From Thiomicrorhabdus sp965603495 (GTDB taxonomy: Bacteria > Pseudomonadota > Gammaproteobacteria > Thiomicrospirales > Thiomicrospiraceae): 64,000 bases of DNA. Position 1 is the stretch's first letter; each line of letters starts with the position of its first letter. The notes beneath the pieces are model-generated. The model was not told the DNA's origin. It did no database searches and was given only the letters and a program-made list of their open reading frames with translations. The position numbers were made by a program, and so were the translations under genes. Positions 17,051 to 26,773 of this stretch are shown here, in pieces. The DNA is taken from assembly GCA_965603495.1 (NCBI GenBank), contig CBFDDF010000002.1, positions 199,554-263,553 on the forward strand. Reading direction: 5' to 3'.

Positions 17051-18337
17051 TTACTTTTTCAAGTTATAGAAAGCGTCCATTCCTGGATAGACCGCATCTG
17101 CACCAAGTGCTTCTTCGATACGGATCAATTGATTGTATTTAGCAATACGGTCTGTACGAGAAAGTGAACCAGTTTTGATTTGACCTGCACCAGTTGCAAC
17201 CGCAATATCCGCGATAACCGTATCTTCTGTTTCACCAGAGCGGTGAGAAATAACGGCCGTGTAACCCGCTTCTTTCGCCATACGAATCGCTTCGAAGGTC
17301 TCTGTCAAAGTACCGATTTGGTTGATTTTGATTAAAATAGAGTTAGCAATCTTCTTATCAATTCCTTCTTTCAGAATTTTAGGGTTTGTAACAAACAAAT
17401 CATCGCCAACGATCTGTAGACGGTGGCCATCTTTTTCAGTTTGGTATTTGAAACCATCCCAATCAGACTCGTCTAAACCGTCTTCAATTGAGATAATTGG
17501 GTATTTATCAACCCAGCTAGATAATAGATCAACCATCTCTTTAGACGTTAACTTTTTGTCTTCAGAACCTAGGTAGTACATACCATCTTTATAAAGCTCA
17601 GAGGATGCAGCATCCATTGCAATCATAATGTCTTTACCAGCAACATAACCTGCATTTTCAATCGCTTCAAGAATCACTGTAATGGCTTCTTCGTTCGACT
17701 TAAGATCTGGTGCAAAACCACCTTCATCACCAACTGCCGTGTTATAACCCTTCTTACTTAATACTGACTTAAGTTCATGGAAGATTTCAGAACCGTAACG
17801 AATCGCTTCAGAAATGGTTGGCGCGCCAACAGGAACAATCATGAACTCTTGAAAGTCTACTGAGTTATCAGCATGTTCACCACCATTGATGATATTCATC
17901 ATAGGCACTGGCATTTGGTAATTATCCGTCTTAAGGTAGGCAAATAAAGGCAAACCTTTTGATGCCGCAGCTGCTTGAGCTGTTGCAATAGACACCGCTA
18001 GGATTGCGTTCGCACCTAAACGAGCCTTGTTATGAGTACCATCAAGGTCGATCATGATTTGATCGATTGCAGCTTGATTCGTTGCATCTTGACCGATTAA
18101 AGCTGTTTTAATGTCATTTTTGATATTGTTAACCGCTGTTAAAACACCCTTGCCGCCATAGCGAGACTTATCACCATCACGTAATTCGATTGCTTCACGA
18201 GAACCTGTAGAAGCCCCTGATGGAGAAATACCACGTCCAAAAGAACCATCTTCAAGGATTACATCTGCTTCAACAGTTGGATTGCCACGAGAATCGATTA
18301 CTTCACGTGCTTTAATATCTTTAATTAATGATGACAT
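17051..18337 (-). CDS. eno: Enolase
   Basis: This 428-residue enzyme interconverts 2-phosphoglycerate and phosphoenolpyruvate in glycolysis. Visible motifs are SGASTGSREAIELRD, the metal ligands in AMDAASSELY, SIEDGLDESDWDG and VGDDLFVTN, the catalytic lysine in LIKINQIGTLTE and the signature SHRSGETEDT. It lies between kdsA and ftsB in one direction. Confidence 0.98.
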   Translation of the reverse strand: MSSLIKDIKAREVIDSRGNPTVEADVILEDGSFGRGISPSGASTGSREAIELRDGDKSRYGGKGVLTAVNNIKNDIKTALIGQDATNQAAIDQIMIDLDGTHNKARLGANAILAVSIATAQAAAASKGLPLFAYLKTDNYQMPVPMMNIINGGEHADNSVDFQEFMIVPVGAPTISEAIRYGSEIFHELKSVLSKKGYNTAVGDEGGFAPDLKSNEEAITVILEAIENAGYVAGKDIMIAMDAASSELYKDGMYYLGSEDKKLTSKEMVDLLSSWVDKYPIISIEDGLDESDWDGFKYQTEKDGHRLQIVGDDLFVTNPKILKEGIDKKIANSILIKINQIGTLTETFEAIRMAKEAGYTAVISHRSGETEDTVIADIAVATGAGQIKTGSLSRTDRIAKYNQLIRIEEALGADAVYPGMDAFYNLKK

Positions 18338-18408
18338 TTTTGATTTCCTATTAAACTTATATTGCTAAAATTTTTAAACTCTGTCTATCTTACTATCAGA
18401 TTATGACA

Positions 18409-18440
18409 ATGCAGTGACACTAAAAGTCACTCACTGCATT
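18409..18440 (-). repeat. Hairpin in the kdsA-eno gap
   Basis: AATGCAGTGA pairs with TCACTGCATT over 10 bp, with nested shorter repeats (GTGAC and GTCAC) in the loop. One arm touches the kdsA stop codon. No T run follows on the minus strand, so it looks more like a processing or stability element than a terminator. Confidence 0.4.
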
Positions 18441-19279
18441 TAATCTCTTAAGGTATCTTCAATAAAACCGTACTGTTTAACCACGTCATCTAAAGCTTTC
18501 ATGGTTTCCAGTAAAGGTTTTAGGTTACCTAATGGCCACATATTTGGACCGTCACTCAATGCTTTATCAGGATTAGGGTGGGTTTCCATAAAGATACCTG
18601 AAATCCCTGCTGCAATCGCTGCACGCGCTAAAACCGGGACCATTTCACGCTGACCGCCAGATGTTGTGCCATTCCCTCCAGGTTGCTGTACGGAATGCGT
18701 TGCATCAAATACCACGGGACAACCCGTGCTACGCATTGAAGCCAATCCACGCATATCTGAAACAAGCGTGTTATAGCCGAAAGAGGTACCACGGTCACAA
18801 ACCATGATATTTTCATTACCGACTTCACGTGCTTTGGCAACCACTTGGTCCATATCCCAAGGTGCTTGGAACTGCCCTTTTTTGATATTTACAGGAATGC
18901 CTTGACGACAGACGTTTTGAATAAAGTTAGTTTGACGGACTAAAAATGCTGGGGTTTGCATGACATCAACAACCGAAGCAACTTCATCTAAAGGTGAGTC
19001 TTCATGGACATCCGTTAAAACAGGCACGCCAATTTCATCTTTTACTTTCTGCAGAATACGCAAACCTTCTTCAACCCCAAGCCCTCTAAAGCTCGCCGTT
19101 GAAGAACGGTTGGCTTTGTCATATGAGGACTTATAGATAAAAGGAATGCCTAATGCAGCCGTCATCTCTTTTAATTGACCAGCAGTGTCGAGCGCCATCT
19201 GCTCTGACTCGATTACGCATGGGCCCGCTATTAAAAATAACGGTTGATCAATTCCAACATTAAAACCACATAATTTCAT
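18440..19279 (-). CDS. kdsA: 3-deoxy-8-phosphooctulonate synthase
   Basis: This 279-residue enzyme condenses phosphoenolpyruvate with arabinose-5-phosphate to give Kdo-8-phosphate for lipopolysaccharide. Motifs are LIAGPCVIESEQ, YKSSYDKANRSS, VLTDVHE, IKKGQFQAPWDM, CDRGTSFGYN and DATHSVQQPGG. Presence of the segments VCDRG and GQREMV and no N-terminal extension match the metal-independent type of enteric bacteria. It follows pyrG by 14 bases. Confidence 0.97.
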   Translation of the reverse strand: MKLCGFNVGIDQPLFLIAGPCVIESEQMALDTAGQLKEMTAALGIPFIYKSSYDKANRSSTASFRGLGVEEGLRILQKVKDEIGVPVLTDVHEDSPLDEVASVVDVMQTPAFLVRQTNFIQNVCRQGIPVNIKKGQFQAPWDMDQVVAKAREVGNENIMVCDRGTSFGYNTLVSDMRGLASMRSTGCPVVFDATHSVQQPGGNGTTSGGQREMVPVLARAAIAAGISGIFMETHPNPDKALSDGPNMWPLGNLKPLLETMKALDDVVKQYGFIEDTLRD

Positions 19280-19293
19280 TTTATATCCGTTCC

Positions 19294-20919
19294 TTAATGT
19301 TTTTTGTGACGGTTTGCAGCTTCAACAAACGCGGTAAACAGAGGGTGCCCCTTACGCGGCGTCGATGTAAATTCAGGATGAAACTGGCAAGCTACAAACC
19401 AAGGGTGACCTGCAATTTCAATGGTCTCAACCAAACTACCATCTTCAGAGTGACCAGAGAAAATTAAGCCAGCGGCTTCCAATCTGGCAACATATCCATT
19501 ATTGACTTCATAACGGTGTCTATGGCGTTCGCGAATAACACTTTTACCATACGCGGCTCTAATTTTGGAGTCTTCAGTTAAAACGCAGTTTTGTCCACCT
19601 AAACGCATAGTACCACCTAAGTCAGCAGTTTCATCCCGCTCAACTTTGAGACCATTTTCATCCGTCCACTCCGTAATCAAAGCGACGACAGGATACGGTG
19701 TATTTGGGTTAAGCTCACTACTATGTGCACCTGTTAGACCTGCTACATGACGAGCATATTCAACCACCGCCATTTGCATACCTAAACAGATTCCTAAGTA
19801 AGGGATTTTATTTTCACGGGCGTACTGAATAGCGGCAATCTTACCTTCAACACCACGTTCACCGAAGCCACCTGGCACTAAAATAGCATCTTTATTTTCA
19901 ATGGCACCTAGACCTGATGTTTCTAAACATTCAGAATCTATGTAATCGATATTCACGCGAGTATTAGTATGAATTCCAGCATGAATAAGGGATTCAATCA
20001 ACGATTTGTAAGCTTCTGTTAAATCAACATACTTACCGACCATCGCAATCTCGACCGTTTTTTCAGGATTGAGTTGTGCCTTAACAACGGCATCCCAATC
20101 ACTTAAATCAATATCAGTACATTCGATATTAAGGCGTTTAACCACCAAATCATCCAGACCTTGCTCATGCAACATGCGTGGGACTGAATAAATCGTATCA
20201 GCATCTAAAGAATTGATAACCGCTTTCTCTTCAACATTCGTAAACAGAGAAATTTTACGCTTTTCACTCTCTTGCAAGGCAATTTCAGAGCGACAAATTA
20301 AAATATCTGGCTGAATACCAATCGAACGTAACTCTTTAACCGAGTGCTGTGTTGGTTTGGTTTTAACTTCTCCAGCGACGGCAATATAAGGCAATAAGGT
20401 TAGGTGCATAAACAGAGAACGATCACGCCCAACTTCTAAGCTTAATTGGCGAATCGCTTCTAAGAAAGGTAAAGACTCGATATCCCCAACTGTCCCACCA
20501 ACTTCAACCATGACCACGTCAAAGCCAGTGGCAGCGCTTAGAATACGACTTTTAATCTCATCGGTGATATGCGGAATGATTTGAACTGTGCCGCCTAGAT
20601 AATCGCCGCGACGTTCATTCCGAATGACGCTTTCATAGACTTGACCAGCTGAGAAACTGTTTAGACGACTAAAATGACGTTGTACAAAACGCTCATAATG
20701 ACCTAAGTCCAAATCGGTTTCAGCGCCATCATCTGTCACAAACACTTCACCATGCTGAAGCGGACTCATAGTCCCTGGATCGACGTTAATATACGGATCC
20801 ATTTTAAGCATACTGACCTTAAGGCCTCTAGCCTCTAGCAGAGCACCCAAAGAAGCAGCCGCAATTCCTTTCCCAAGAGAGGATACTACGCCACCTGTTA
20901 CAAAAATAAATTTAGTCAT
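19294..20919 (-). CDS. pyrG: CTP synthase
   Basis: This 541-residue enzyme aminates UTP to CTP. The synthetase domain begins FIFVTGGVVSSLGKGIAAAS with the P-loop. The C-terminal class I glutamine amidotransferase domain has the catalytic cysteine in LGICLGMQMAVVEYAR and the His/Glu pair in CQFHPEFTS. It starts the pyrG-kdsA-eno-ftsB run, a conserved arrangement in gammaproteobacteria. Confidence 0.98.
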   Translation of the reverse strand: MTKFIFVTGGVVSSLGKGIAAASLGALLEARGLKVSMLKMDPYINVDPGTMSPLQHGEVFVTDDGAETDLDLGHYERFVQRHFSRLNSFSAGQVYESVIRNERRGDYLGGTVQIIPHITDEIKSRILSAATGFDVVMVEVGGTVGDIESLPFLEAIRQLSLEVGRDRSLFMHLTLLPYIAVAGEVKTKPTQHSVKELRSIGIQPDILICRSEIALQESEKRKISLFTNVEEKAVINSLDADTIYSVPRMLHEQGLDDLVVKRLNIECTDIDLSDWDAVVKAQLNPEKTVEIAMVGKYVDLTEAYKSLIESLIHAGIHTNTRVNIDYIDSECLETSGLGAIENKDAILVPGGFGERGVEGKIAAIQYARENKIPYLGICLGMQMAVVEYARHVAGLTGAHSSELNPNTPYPVVALITEWTDENGLKVERDETADLGGTMRLGGQNCVLTEDSKIRAAYGKSVIRERHRHRYEVNNGYVARLEAAGLIFSGHSEDGSLVETIEIAGHPWFVACQFHPEFTSTPRKGHPLFTAFVEAANRHKKH

Positions 20920-21113
20920 TTATCACACTTTATTGAAAGGTTAGAAATCGAGGATTTCGAGTAATCAGAATGGGAGGAGATTATAGTCTAAAACCCGCCT
21001 CTCAGCAATGTAATTTATTAGCAAAACAGTCTTATTACAGACGCAAATAGACCAACAACTTTAAACTGAATGACTGAAAACTGAGCGGTACCGAAACAGG
21101 CTAAAAAATCGCC

Positions 21114-21163
21114 CTATTAACAACTATTAACAACTATTAACAACTATTAACAACTATCAACGA
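21114..21163. repeat. Tandem 10-bp repeat at the tilS stop codon
   Basis: CTATTAACAA is repeated four times exactly (21114-21153), followed by a fifth copy with two changes (CTATCAACGA) that lies in the last codons of tilS. The tilS stop is formed inside the repeat. Copy-number change by slippage would alter only the 3' untranslated part unless the last unit is affected. Confidence 0.9.
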
Positions 21164-22598
21164 CCAAGCCCATTAGCTGCCAAACCAGCGCTTCAGGAAC
21201 TTCGATTTTTACTTCTGCAGGCACTGCTTGATAGGAACCTGCCCGAGATTCTGACGTAGAAATCAAACAGTTATAACAGCCCAAGACTCCGACCAACTCG
21301 CCTTGCAAGACTAATACCGGCCAAACTTTTCTTTCCCACACCGGTATTGAATTCGCTTGAAAAAAACTTTTAAGTTTATTTCTTTTTAAATCATCATCTT
21401 GAGAAAGGCTTCTAACTTCAATTAAATGACTTTTAGACAGCAATTCTTCACTTATAGTTAAAGCATAAGCTAGTGTCACCTGTGAGCTATCTAATGACTT
21501 ACCAGAACCTTCTACATTATTTTCTTTATAGAGTTCCACTGCACGTAAAAACTCACCTAGAGAACTTGTGAAAGGCTTAGATTGCTTAGGTAAATAGTAA
21601 AGCCTGCCTTGATAGAATGCCAATTCGCCCTGAGACAAATGGTAAGAGAAGGCATTTTTACGGCTAATGCCTTTGACTAATAATACCGAGAGAATCCATT
21701 CGTAATGCTTTAAAGCAAGTGGCTGTGATGATGTCCTGGAAAACCAATAACGGATAATATTTTTTTGCTCTAACCAATCCAAATCATGAAATAGACTCAA
21801 ATCTAGATAATAACTTGATGACTTATGTGACTCTAAACAACGACTTGCCATACGATCTAACAACAGCAGAGCTTCAGACATATTCTGAGCGCTCCGAGCA
21901 ATAGTAACCTCTACATTTGGCCAGTGCGCTTGCAGAACAGGTAAAATCTCATGGCGTATCACATTTCGCTTAAAATCGAGCGAGCTATTGGATGGATCTT
22001 CTACCCAGCTTAGTTGAAAATAATTGGCATATGCCACCAGCTTTTCATATGGAATAGCGAGCAAAGGACGAACATGCCTAACTTTACCCGACGCTAAGCG
22101 AATTTCTTTTTGATAAGGCATCGCTGACAGACCAGCAACACCAGCCCCCCTCACCAGATTTAGCAGTACTGTTTCAGCCTGATCGCGCTGATGATGCCCC
22201 GTCACCAGAATGTCATCAGTAGAAGGTAATCTTGCCGATAGAGTATGATAGCGAAGCTTTCTTGCTACAGCCTCAATACCTTTTCTTTGCGTTTCTTGAA
22301 TTTCGATGACACTTGATTCGAATGGCACCTGGAACGACTCGCAGACCCTCTGACAATGCGACTTCCAATCCAAAGAAATTGCCTGCAAGCCATGATCAAC
22401 ATAATGTGCATAAAGGCGATTTTTTATTGGCATAGCCAATTCATGCTGGGACAGTAAGTGTAATAAAACAGTGGAATCAAGGCCACCACTAAACGCCACA
22501 CCAACAGTCGTCTGAGGGTTTACTGAAGTCAGAAAGCCCCTAAGCGCATCTGTAAAACAGTTTAAGTCATCTGGCAAGTGAATTGAGGTAGAAGTCAT
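21147..22598 (-). CDS. tilS: tRNA(Ile)-lysidine synthase
   Basis: TilS attaches lysine to C34 of the CAU-anticodon isoleucine tRNA, switching it to read AUA. The N-type ATP pyrophosphatase motif is AFSGGLDSTVLLHLL (residues about 35-49), followed by the HYVDHGLQ and TGHHQRDQAETVLLNLVRGAG motifs and the C-terminal TilS domain (LKSFFQANSIPVWER). The length of 483 residues is in the family range. The gene lies between accA and pyrG, as is common. Its final codons VVDSC and its stop codon fall in a tandem decamer repeat. Confidence 0.95.
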   Translation of the reverse strand: MTSTSIHLPDDLNCFTDALRGFLTSVNPQTTVGVAFSGGLDSTVLLHLLSQHELAMPIKNRLYAHYVDHGLQAISLDWKSHCQRVCESFQVPFESSVIEIQETQRKGIEAVARKLRYHTLSARLPSTDDILVTGHHQRDQAETVLLNLVRGAGVAGLSAMPYQKEIRLASGKVRHVRPLLAIPYEKLVAYANYFQLSWVEDPSNSSLDFKRNVIRHEILPVLQAHWPNVEVTIARSAQNMSEALLLLDRMASRCLESHKSSSYYLDLSLFHDLDWLEQKNIIRYWFSRTSSQPLALKHYEWILSVLLVKGISRKNAFSYHLSQGELAFYQGRLYYLPKQSKPFTSSLGEFLRAVELYKENNVEGSGKSLDSSQVTLAYALTISEELLSKSHLIEVRSLSQDDDLKRNKLKSFFQANSIPVWERKVWPVLVLQGELVGVLGCYNCLISTSESRAGSYQAVPAEVKIEVPEALVWQLMGLVVDSC

Positions 22599-22718
22599 TG
22601 AATAGGACTAACGATAAGAGGCTCATGAATCATTCGAGTAAGAAACCCCGTACCCGCCGCTGCATAAAGACTCAAACAATCAGCCTTTAGAGCAGAGATT
22701 ATGAAAAGAAAAGATTGA

Positions 22719-23675
22719 TTAAGAAAGTTCGAAATTTCCGTAATCCATATAACGTTGATAACGTGTTTCTACCAACGCTTCAACAGGAATATCTTTAAGA
22801 CGGTTTACCTGAGAAATCAGCGATTTCTTTAAATTAGATGCGGCTAGTTTATGGTCTCTGTGCGCACCGCCCAATGGTTCTGGAATAATTTCATCCACCA
22901 AACCAAGGGTTTTCAAGCGTGTTGCTGTGATTCCCAACGCTTCGGCCGCATCAGCCGCATTTGCAGCATTCTTCCATAAAATAGATGCGCAACCTTCAGG
23001 AGAAATAACGGAATAAGTACCATATTGCATAATCATCGTCACATCACCCACACCGATGGCTAAAGCGCCACCAGAACCGCCTTCTCCTATAACAGTACAG
23101 ATAATAGGCACTTTTAGCTCAGCCATCTCAATCAGATTTCTAGCAATTGCTTCACTCTGACCACGCTCCTCTGCATTGATTCCTGGGTAAGCGCCTGGAG
23201 TATCAATAAAAGTAACGACAGGTAAACCAAAACGCTCTGCCATTTTCATTAAACGCAAAGCTTTACGATAGCCTTCTGGTCGCGGCATACCAAAATTACG
23301 ACGAATCTTTTCTTTAGTATCTCGGCCTTTTTCTTGAGTAATCACCATTACTGGCTGACCATCTAGACGTGCTAAACCTGCAACAATGGCTTCATCATCT
23401 GCAAAGGCTCTATCACCATGTAACTCTTTAAAGTCCGTAAAGACCTCCGAAATATAGTCTAAAGCATAAGGGCGCTGTGGATGGCGGGATACTTTTGCAA
23501 TTTGAACATCGGTTAGCTTTTTAAAAGTCGACTCGGTTAGATTCTTGCGTTTCTCTTCAAGTGATGCAATTTCCTGCAAAAGATTCATATCTCCGCCATC
23601 TAAATGACGTAACTCATCAATTTTGGCTTCTAGTTCCGCAATTGGTTGTTCAAAATCTAAAAAATCAAGTTTCAT
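22719..23675 (-). CDS. accA: Acetyl-CoA carboxylase carboxyltransferase subunit alpha
   Basis: This is the alpha subunit of the carboxyltransferase that makes malonyl-CoA for fatty-acid synthesis. The start is set at 23675 (MKLDFLDFEQPI), preceded by GGAAG; this gives 318 residues, matching the E. coli protein, while the longest frame adds 11 residues. Motifs include TDFKELHGDRAFADD, GMPRPEGYRKALRLM, FIDTPGAYPGINAEERGQ and GEGGSGGALAIGVGD. It is encoded 120 bases upstream of tilS. Confidence 0.97.
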   Translation of the reverse strand: MKLDFLDFEQPIAELEAKIDELRHLDGGDMNLLQEIASLEEKRKNLTESTFKKLTDVQIAKVSRHPQRPYALDYISEVFTDFKELHGDRAFADDEAIVAGLARLDGQPVMVITQEKGRDTKEKIRRNFGMPRPEGYRKALRLMKMAERFGLPVVTFIDTPGAYPGINAEERGQSEAIARNLIEMAELKVPIICTVIGEGGSGGALAIGVGDVTMIMQYGTYSVISPEGCASILWKNAANAADAAEALGITATRLKTLGLVDEIIPEPLGGAHRDHKLAASNLKKSLISQVNRLKDIPVEALVETRYQRYMDYGNFELS

Positions 23676-24070
23676 TCTACTTCCGTCTTCCATTGGATTG
23701 AGTGACAAATTAGGTCTATTTTAGCAAACTTGTGTTTGTTGTGTACAAAATGGCATCTTTTTTCGCTATAAATTTATTAAACAAGGCCTTTACTGAACGG
23801 CCCCGTAATCATTTAACCAAATAAAGACCAATAGTGAATTCAGTTACTATCCTTGTTATTTACTAAAACTATCGTAAAATCCCCCGCAATTATGAATTGC
23901 TTTGAATCCTGACTAGCACCTTGTCTTTACTGATTAGCGATAGCATTATTCGTCGGCATCACGTTCAACTCTATTCCATCGAGCATTTAATTCGTATCGT
24001 TCAACGCTGTTTATGAACTTTACCAATGAGAGACTCCATTACAACCTAATTTAAAACAAAGGAAATTTCC
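23676..24070. other. Divergent intergenic region, accA to DUF481 gene
   Basis: This is 395 bases without a credible reading frame. On the plus strand TTGTTA (23853-23858) and TAAAAT (23875-23880) at 16-base spacing form a sigma-70-like promoter candidate for the outer-membrane gene. It is followed by a short hairpin (GCAATT-ATG-AATTGC, 23886-23900) near the expected transcription start. This implies a leader of about 180 bases. I see no known riboswitch in it. Confidence 0.4.
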
Positions 24071-24808
24071 ATGCAAGTAAATACCCTACTTAAAGCATTA
24101 ACCACCCTCAGCATTTCGCTAGCTTCATTCTCCAGCCTGGCAGCAGAACCTGCTTTAGGGCTTAACGGATCTGGGGAGCTTGGCTTTACGGATAGTAGCG
24201 GAAACACCACGAGCACAACACTCTTTGCTGCACTGAAACTTAACTATAATCAAGCCAACTATGAAATAAAGTCTATATTTGAAACCAATTACAAGTCTGA
24301 AAACAACGAGCAAACTGAAGAGCGCTATTTAATCGATCTTCAGCACAACCGTTATTACAATCCGGAACGTAACTATTACAGCTTTGTCGGCGGGAAATTC
24401 GAAAAAAATCGTTTTTCGGGCATTGAACTAGATACGACCCTTTCATTAGGTTTAGGTAAACAACTTTTCAGAAATGAAGCCACCAAGTTGATTGGTGAAG
24501 CAGGTTTAGCCCAACAGACAACCACTTATACCGATGAAGTTGTTGGAGATGACAAGAATCAAACGGCTGTACGCTTAAAGCTAGATTTAACGCATCAGAT
24601 CAACGCTCAAGTGGCATTCTCACAAGACATTACCTACTTAACAGGTAATGAGCAAACCACAATTGAAAGCAACACCGGATTTAAAGTTAAAGTAGCTGAT
24701 CGCATGAACCTTAAAGCAAGTTACAAGTATCGACACAATGATAGCCCAGCTGCTGGGGCAAAAGAAACAGATACCCAAACGCTTCTTACCTTGATCTATG
24801 ATTTTTAA
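24071..24808 (+). CDS. DUF481-family outer-membrane beta-barrel protein
   Basis: This exported protein of 245 residues has a clear signal peptide ending in SSLAAEPA. The mature part is a run of alternating-polarity strands typical of a small barrel (ATSTTLFAALKLNYNQ-like and ARYLIDLQHNRYY-like segments), with the family pattern YYSFVGGKFEKNRFSGIE. It ends in an aromatic residue (TLIYDF), as outer-membrane proteins do. DUF481 proteins (YdiY-type) are called salt-induced outer-membrane proteins, but their substrate is unknown. A good ribosome-binding site (AAAGGAAA) precedes the ATG. Confidence 0.88.
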   Translation: MQVNTLLKALTTLSISLASFSSLAAEPALGLNGSGELGFTDSSGNTTSTTLFAALKLNYNQANYEIKSIFETNYKSENNEQTEERYLIDLQHNRYYNPERNYYSFVGGKFEKNRFSGIELDTTLSLGLGKQLFRNEATKLIGEAGLAQQTTTYTDEVVGDDKNQTAVRLKLDLTHQINAQVAFSQDITYLTGNEQTTIESNTGFKVKVADRMNLKASYKYRHNDSPAAGAKETDTQTLLTLIYDF

Positions 24809-24836
24809 TTAAATTCGAATTCAAGTCATAATAAGT

Positions 24837-24873
24837 AAAAAAGCGCTTACTGGAAACCATTAAGCGCTTTTTT
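24837..24873. terminator. Strong bidirectional Rho-independent terminator
   Basis: A 13-bp stem AAAAAAGCGCTTA/TAAGCGCTTTTTT with an 11-base loop lies between the convergent DUF481 gene and ycaO. T runs follow on both strands, so it can serve both. Confidence 0.92.
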
Positions 24874-24906
24874 AATAAAGAATTCTAAAGAAAGCCTCTC
24901 TACTTA

Positions 24907-26625
24907 CTAAGCAAAGGCTTTGCGCTTCACTGCTTGAGTCTGCTGATAGATTTCTAATAACGCCTGATGCCTTTGACTTGATTTAAAAATCTCCAGACCT
25001 AATGGCTGACCCCATAAAATTTCAGACCCTTCTATATTTGACCAGGCCTGGTCAGTTACCTCTCCCCCAAATAAACATACCATTGAATAGTTGTTTTTAG
25101 CATCCTCAGCAGTCATTTCTAACGCGAACTTTAATGCTCTATATGCCACAAGCCACGCATTAGTAGGAGACACGAAATACAAGGCATCCTCAAGGGTTTC
25201 TAACGCCTCCTCATGAGCCTTCGCAGCCAAGTAACACCAGAACTTCAATTCAATAATTTTTAATTCAGCCCAAAAGCTTTTAGGATCTGGCATTAAACCA
25301 ACCAAAGACGCAACCCCCTGGTGATCACTCAGACCTAAATCATCAATTAAATTGACTAGGCCGATGTAATCCAATGTATCAGGTAAAGCCAGTAACTGCT
25401 CACGCAATAATCGACCGGTATTCTGGTTGCTTTCAATTAACTCATCCGTTGGATAGATTTCTGACATACCCGGCACCACAATTCGGCACGCCTCAAAACC
25501 ATAATGATCATAGTTTGCCACATACACTGAGCAGCCCTGCGCTTGAACCTTGTCACACAACTGAGACCATTGAGCTTCAGTAGAGCCAGAAAAATCCCAG
25601 TGTACAAAATCAAAATCCGTGTTGTCAGAGATGAAATGTGCATGAATAAGACCACTCGAATCAATGAAGTGGTTCTCAATATTTTCATCTTCCGCGACAA
25701 CAAACTCATCAAACACAGGGGTCTGAAAGCCATCTAAATGACCTAACTGTCGACCTTGTAATGATTCTGTCAAAGTGCGCTCTAAGGCAACTTCAAACAT
25801 TGGATGTGCGCCAAAAGACGCGAAACAATGCCCTGAACTCTGTTCAAACAAAACAACACTGATGACAGGAAATTCTCCGCCCAAAGACGCATCTCTAATT
25901 GAAACCGCAATGCCCTCTTGCTTTAAGCCCTCTATCATTTTGACAATTTCAGGATAGCTTTGCACAACCGCATCCGGAACTTCGGGTAGACAGATATTTT
26001 CACGCATGATTTTATTTTTCACCCATCGTTCAAAGATTTCCGATAAACCTTGAACCTGCGCTTCTGTGGCTGTATTACCTGCAGAAAGACCATTACTGGC
26101 GTATAAATTACTAAAAAGATTCATGGGGAAATAAACATTTTCTTCAGTATGAACATTTTTCATTCGTACCGAACGGGCCACATTTTGACTGTCATTAAGG
26201 CTCAATAAATCAACAAATTCAAGCTCATCTGCAGCATCATAGAATGACCATAGTTCAGGTGATAAAGTGTCACGAACTTCTAATTCTGAAAATTGTTTTT
26301 CATCAGGGTAATACAGCCAGCTATTTTTAGCCTGATCAACCTCTGTCTCCAACCAGTAATCAGAGAAAAAGTAATTTGTTGCAAGACGCTCTAAATATTC
26401 ACCCAAGGCGCTCGCTAAGGTTGCTTTGCGACTAGTGCCCTTGCCATTCGTGAACAAACCAGGACAACGCGCGTCATGGATGTGTAATGAGTAAACATTG
26501 GCGACAGGATTTAACCAGGATGCTTCAACGATATCAAAACCCGCTGCCTGTAAAATGGATTGCATATTAGTAATAGAAGCTTCTAAACAGGCATCCTTAC
26601 CTTTGATATACGTTAACTCACTCAT
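24907..26625 (-). CDS. ycaO: YcaO-domain protein, ribosomal S12 methylthiotransferase accessory factor type
   Basis: This 572-residue protein aligns along its length with E. coli YcaO. Matching segments are FTNGKGTSRKATLASALGEY, ERLATNYFFSDYWL, SNGLSAGNTATEAQVQGLSE, ASFGAHPMFEVALERTLTE and FIDSSGLI. YcaO domains use ATP to activate amide backbones. In E. coli YcaO is linked to RimO-dependent beta-methylthiolation of ribosomal protein S12. No precursor peptide, cyclodehydratase partner or transporter gene flanks it, so a natural-product role is unlikely. A palindrome copy at 25041-25052 is read as DQAWS. Confidence 0.93.
   Translation of the reverse strand: MSELTYIKGKDACLEASITNMQSILQAAGFDIVEASWLNPVANVYSLHIHDARCPGLFTNGKGTSRKATLASALGEYLERLATNYFFSDYWLETEVDQAKNSWLYYPDEKQFSELEVRDTLSPELWSFYDAADELEFVDLLSLNDSQNVARSVRMKNVHTEENVYFPMNLFSNLYASNGLSAGNTATEAQVQGLSEIFERWVKNKIMRENICLPEVPDAVVQSYPEIVKMIEGLKQEGIAVSIRDASLGGEFPVISVVLFEQSSGHCFASFGAHPMFEVALERTLTESLQGRQLGHLDGFQTPVFDEFVVAEDENIENHFIDSSGLIHAHFISDNTDFDFVHWDFSGSTEAQWSQLCDKVQAQGCSVYVANYDHYGFEACRIVVPGMSEIYPTDELIESNQNTGRLLREQLLALPDTLDYIGLVNLIDDLGLSDHQGVASLVGLMPDPKSFWAELKIIELKFWCYLAAKAHEEALETLEDALYFVSPTNAWLVAYRALKFALEMTAEDAKNNYSMVCLFGGEVTDQAWSNIEGSEILWGQPLGLEIFKSSQRHQALLEIYQQTQAVKRKAFA
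25041..25052. repeat. Scattered palindrome, exact copy
   Basis: Within ycaO, in the 14-bp form GACCAGGCCTGGTC, translated as DQAWS. Confidence 0.95.
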
Positions 26626-26773
26626 GCTTTAAAACACCTTGTATTAATATTAGTAACTGCTTATATAAATTTACTCTACAAAAGCAATATGATTTTTGAT
26701 TAAGATTTTCCAATAAAACCAGTAAAATGCATAAGTAATTCTCGCAAAATACTCTATTTATTAAGGAGACACC

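Noticed and set aside
24907..26625. YcaO as part of a ribosomally made natural-product cluster
   Set aside because: No precursor peptide, partner enzymes or exporter nearby, and full-length match to E. coli YcaO.
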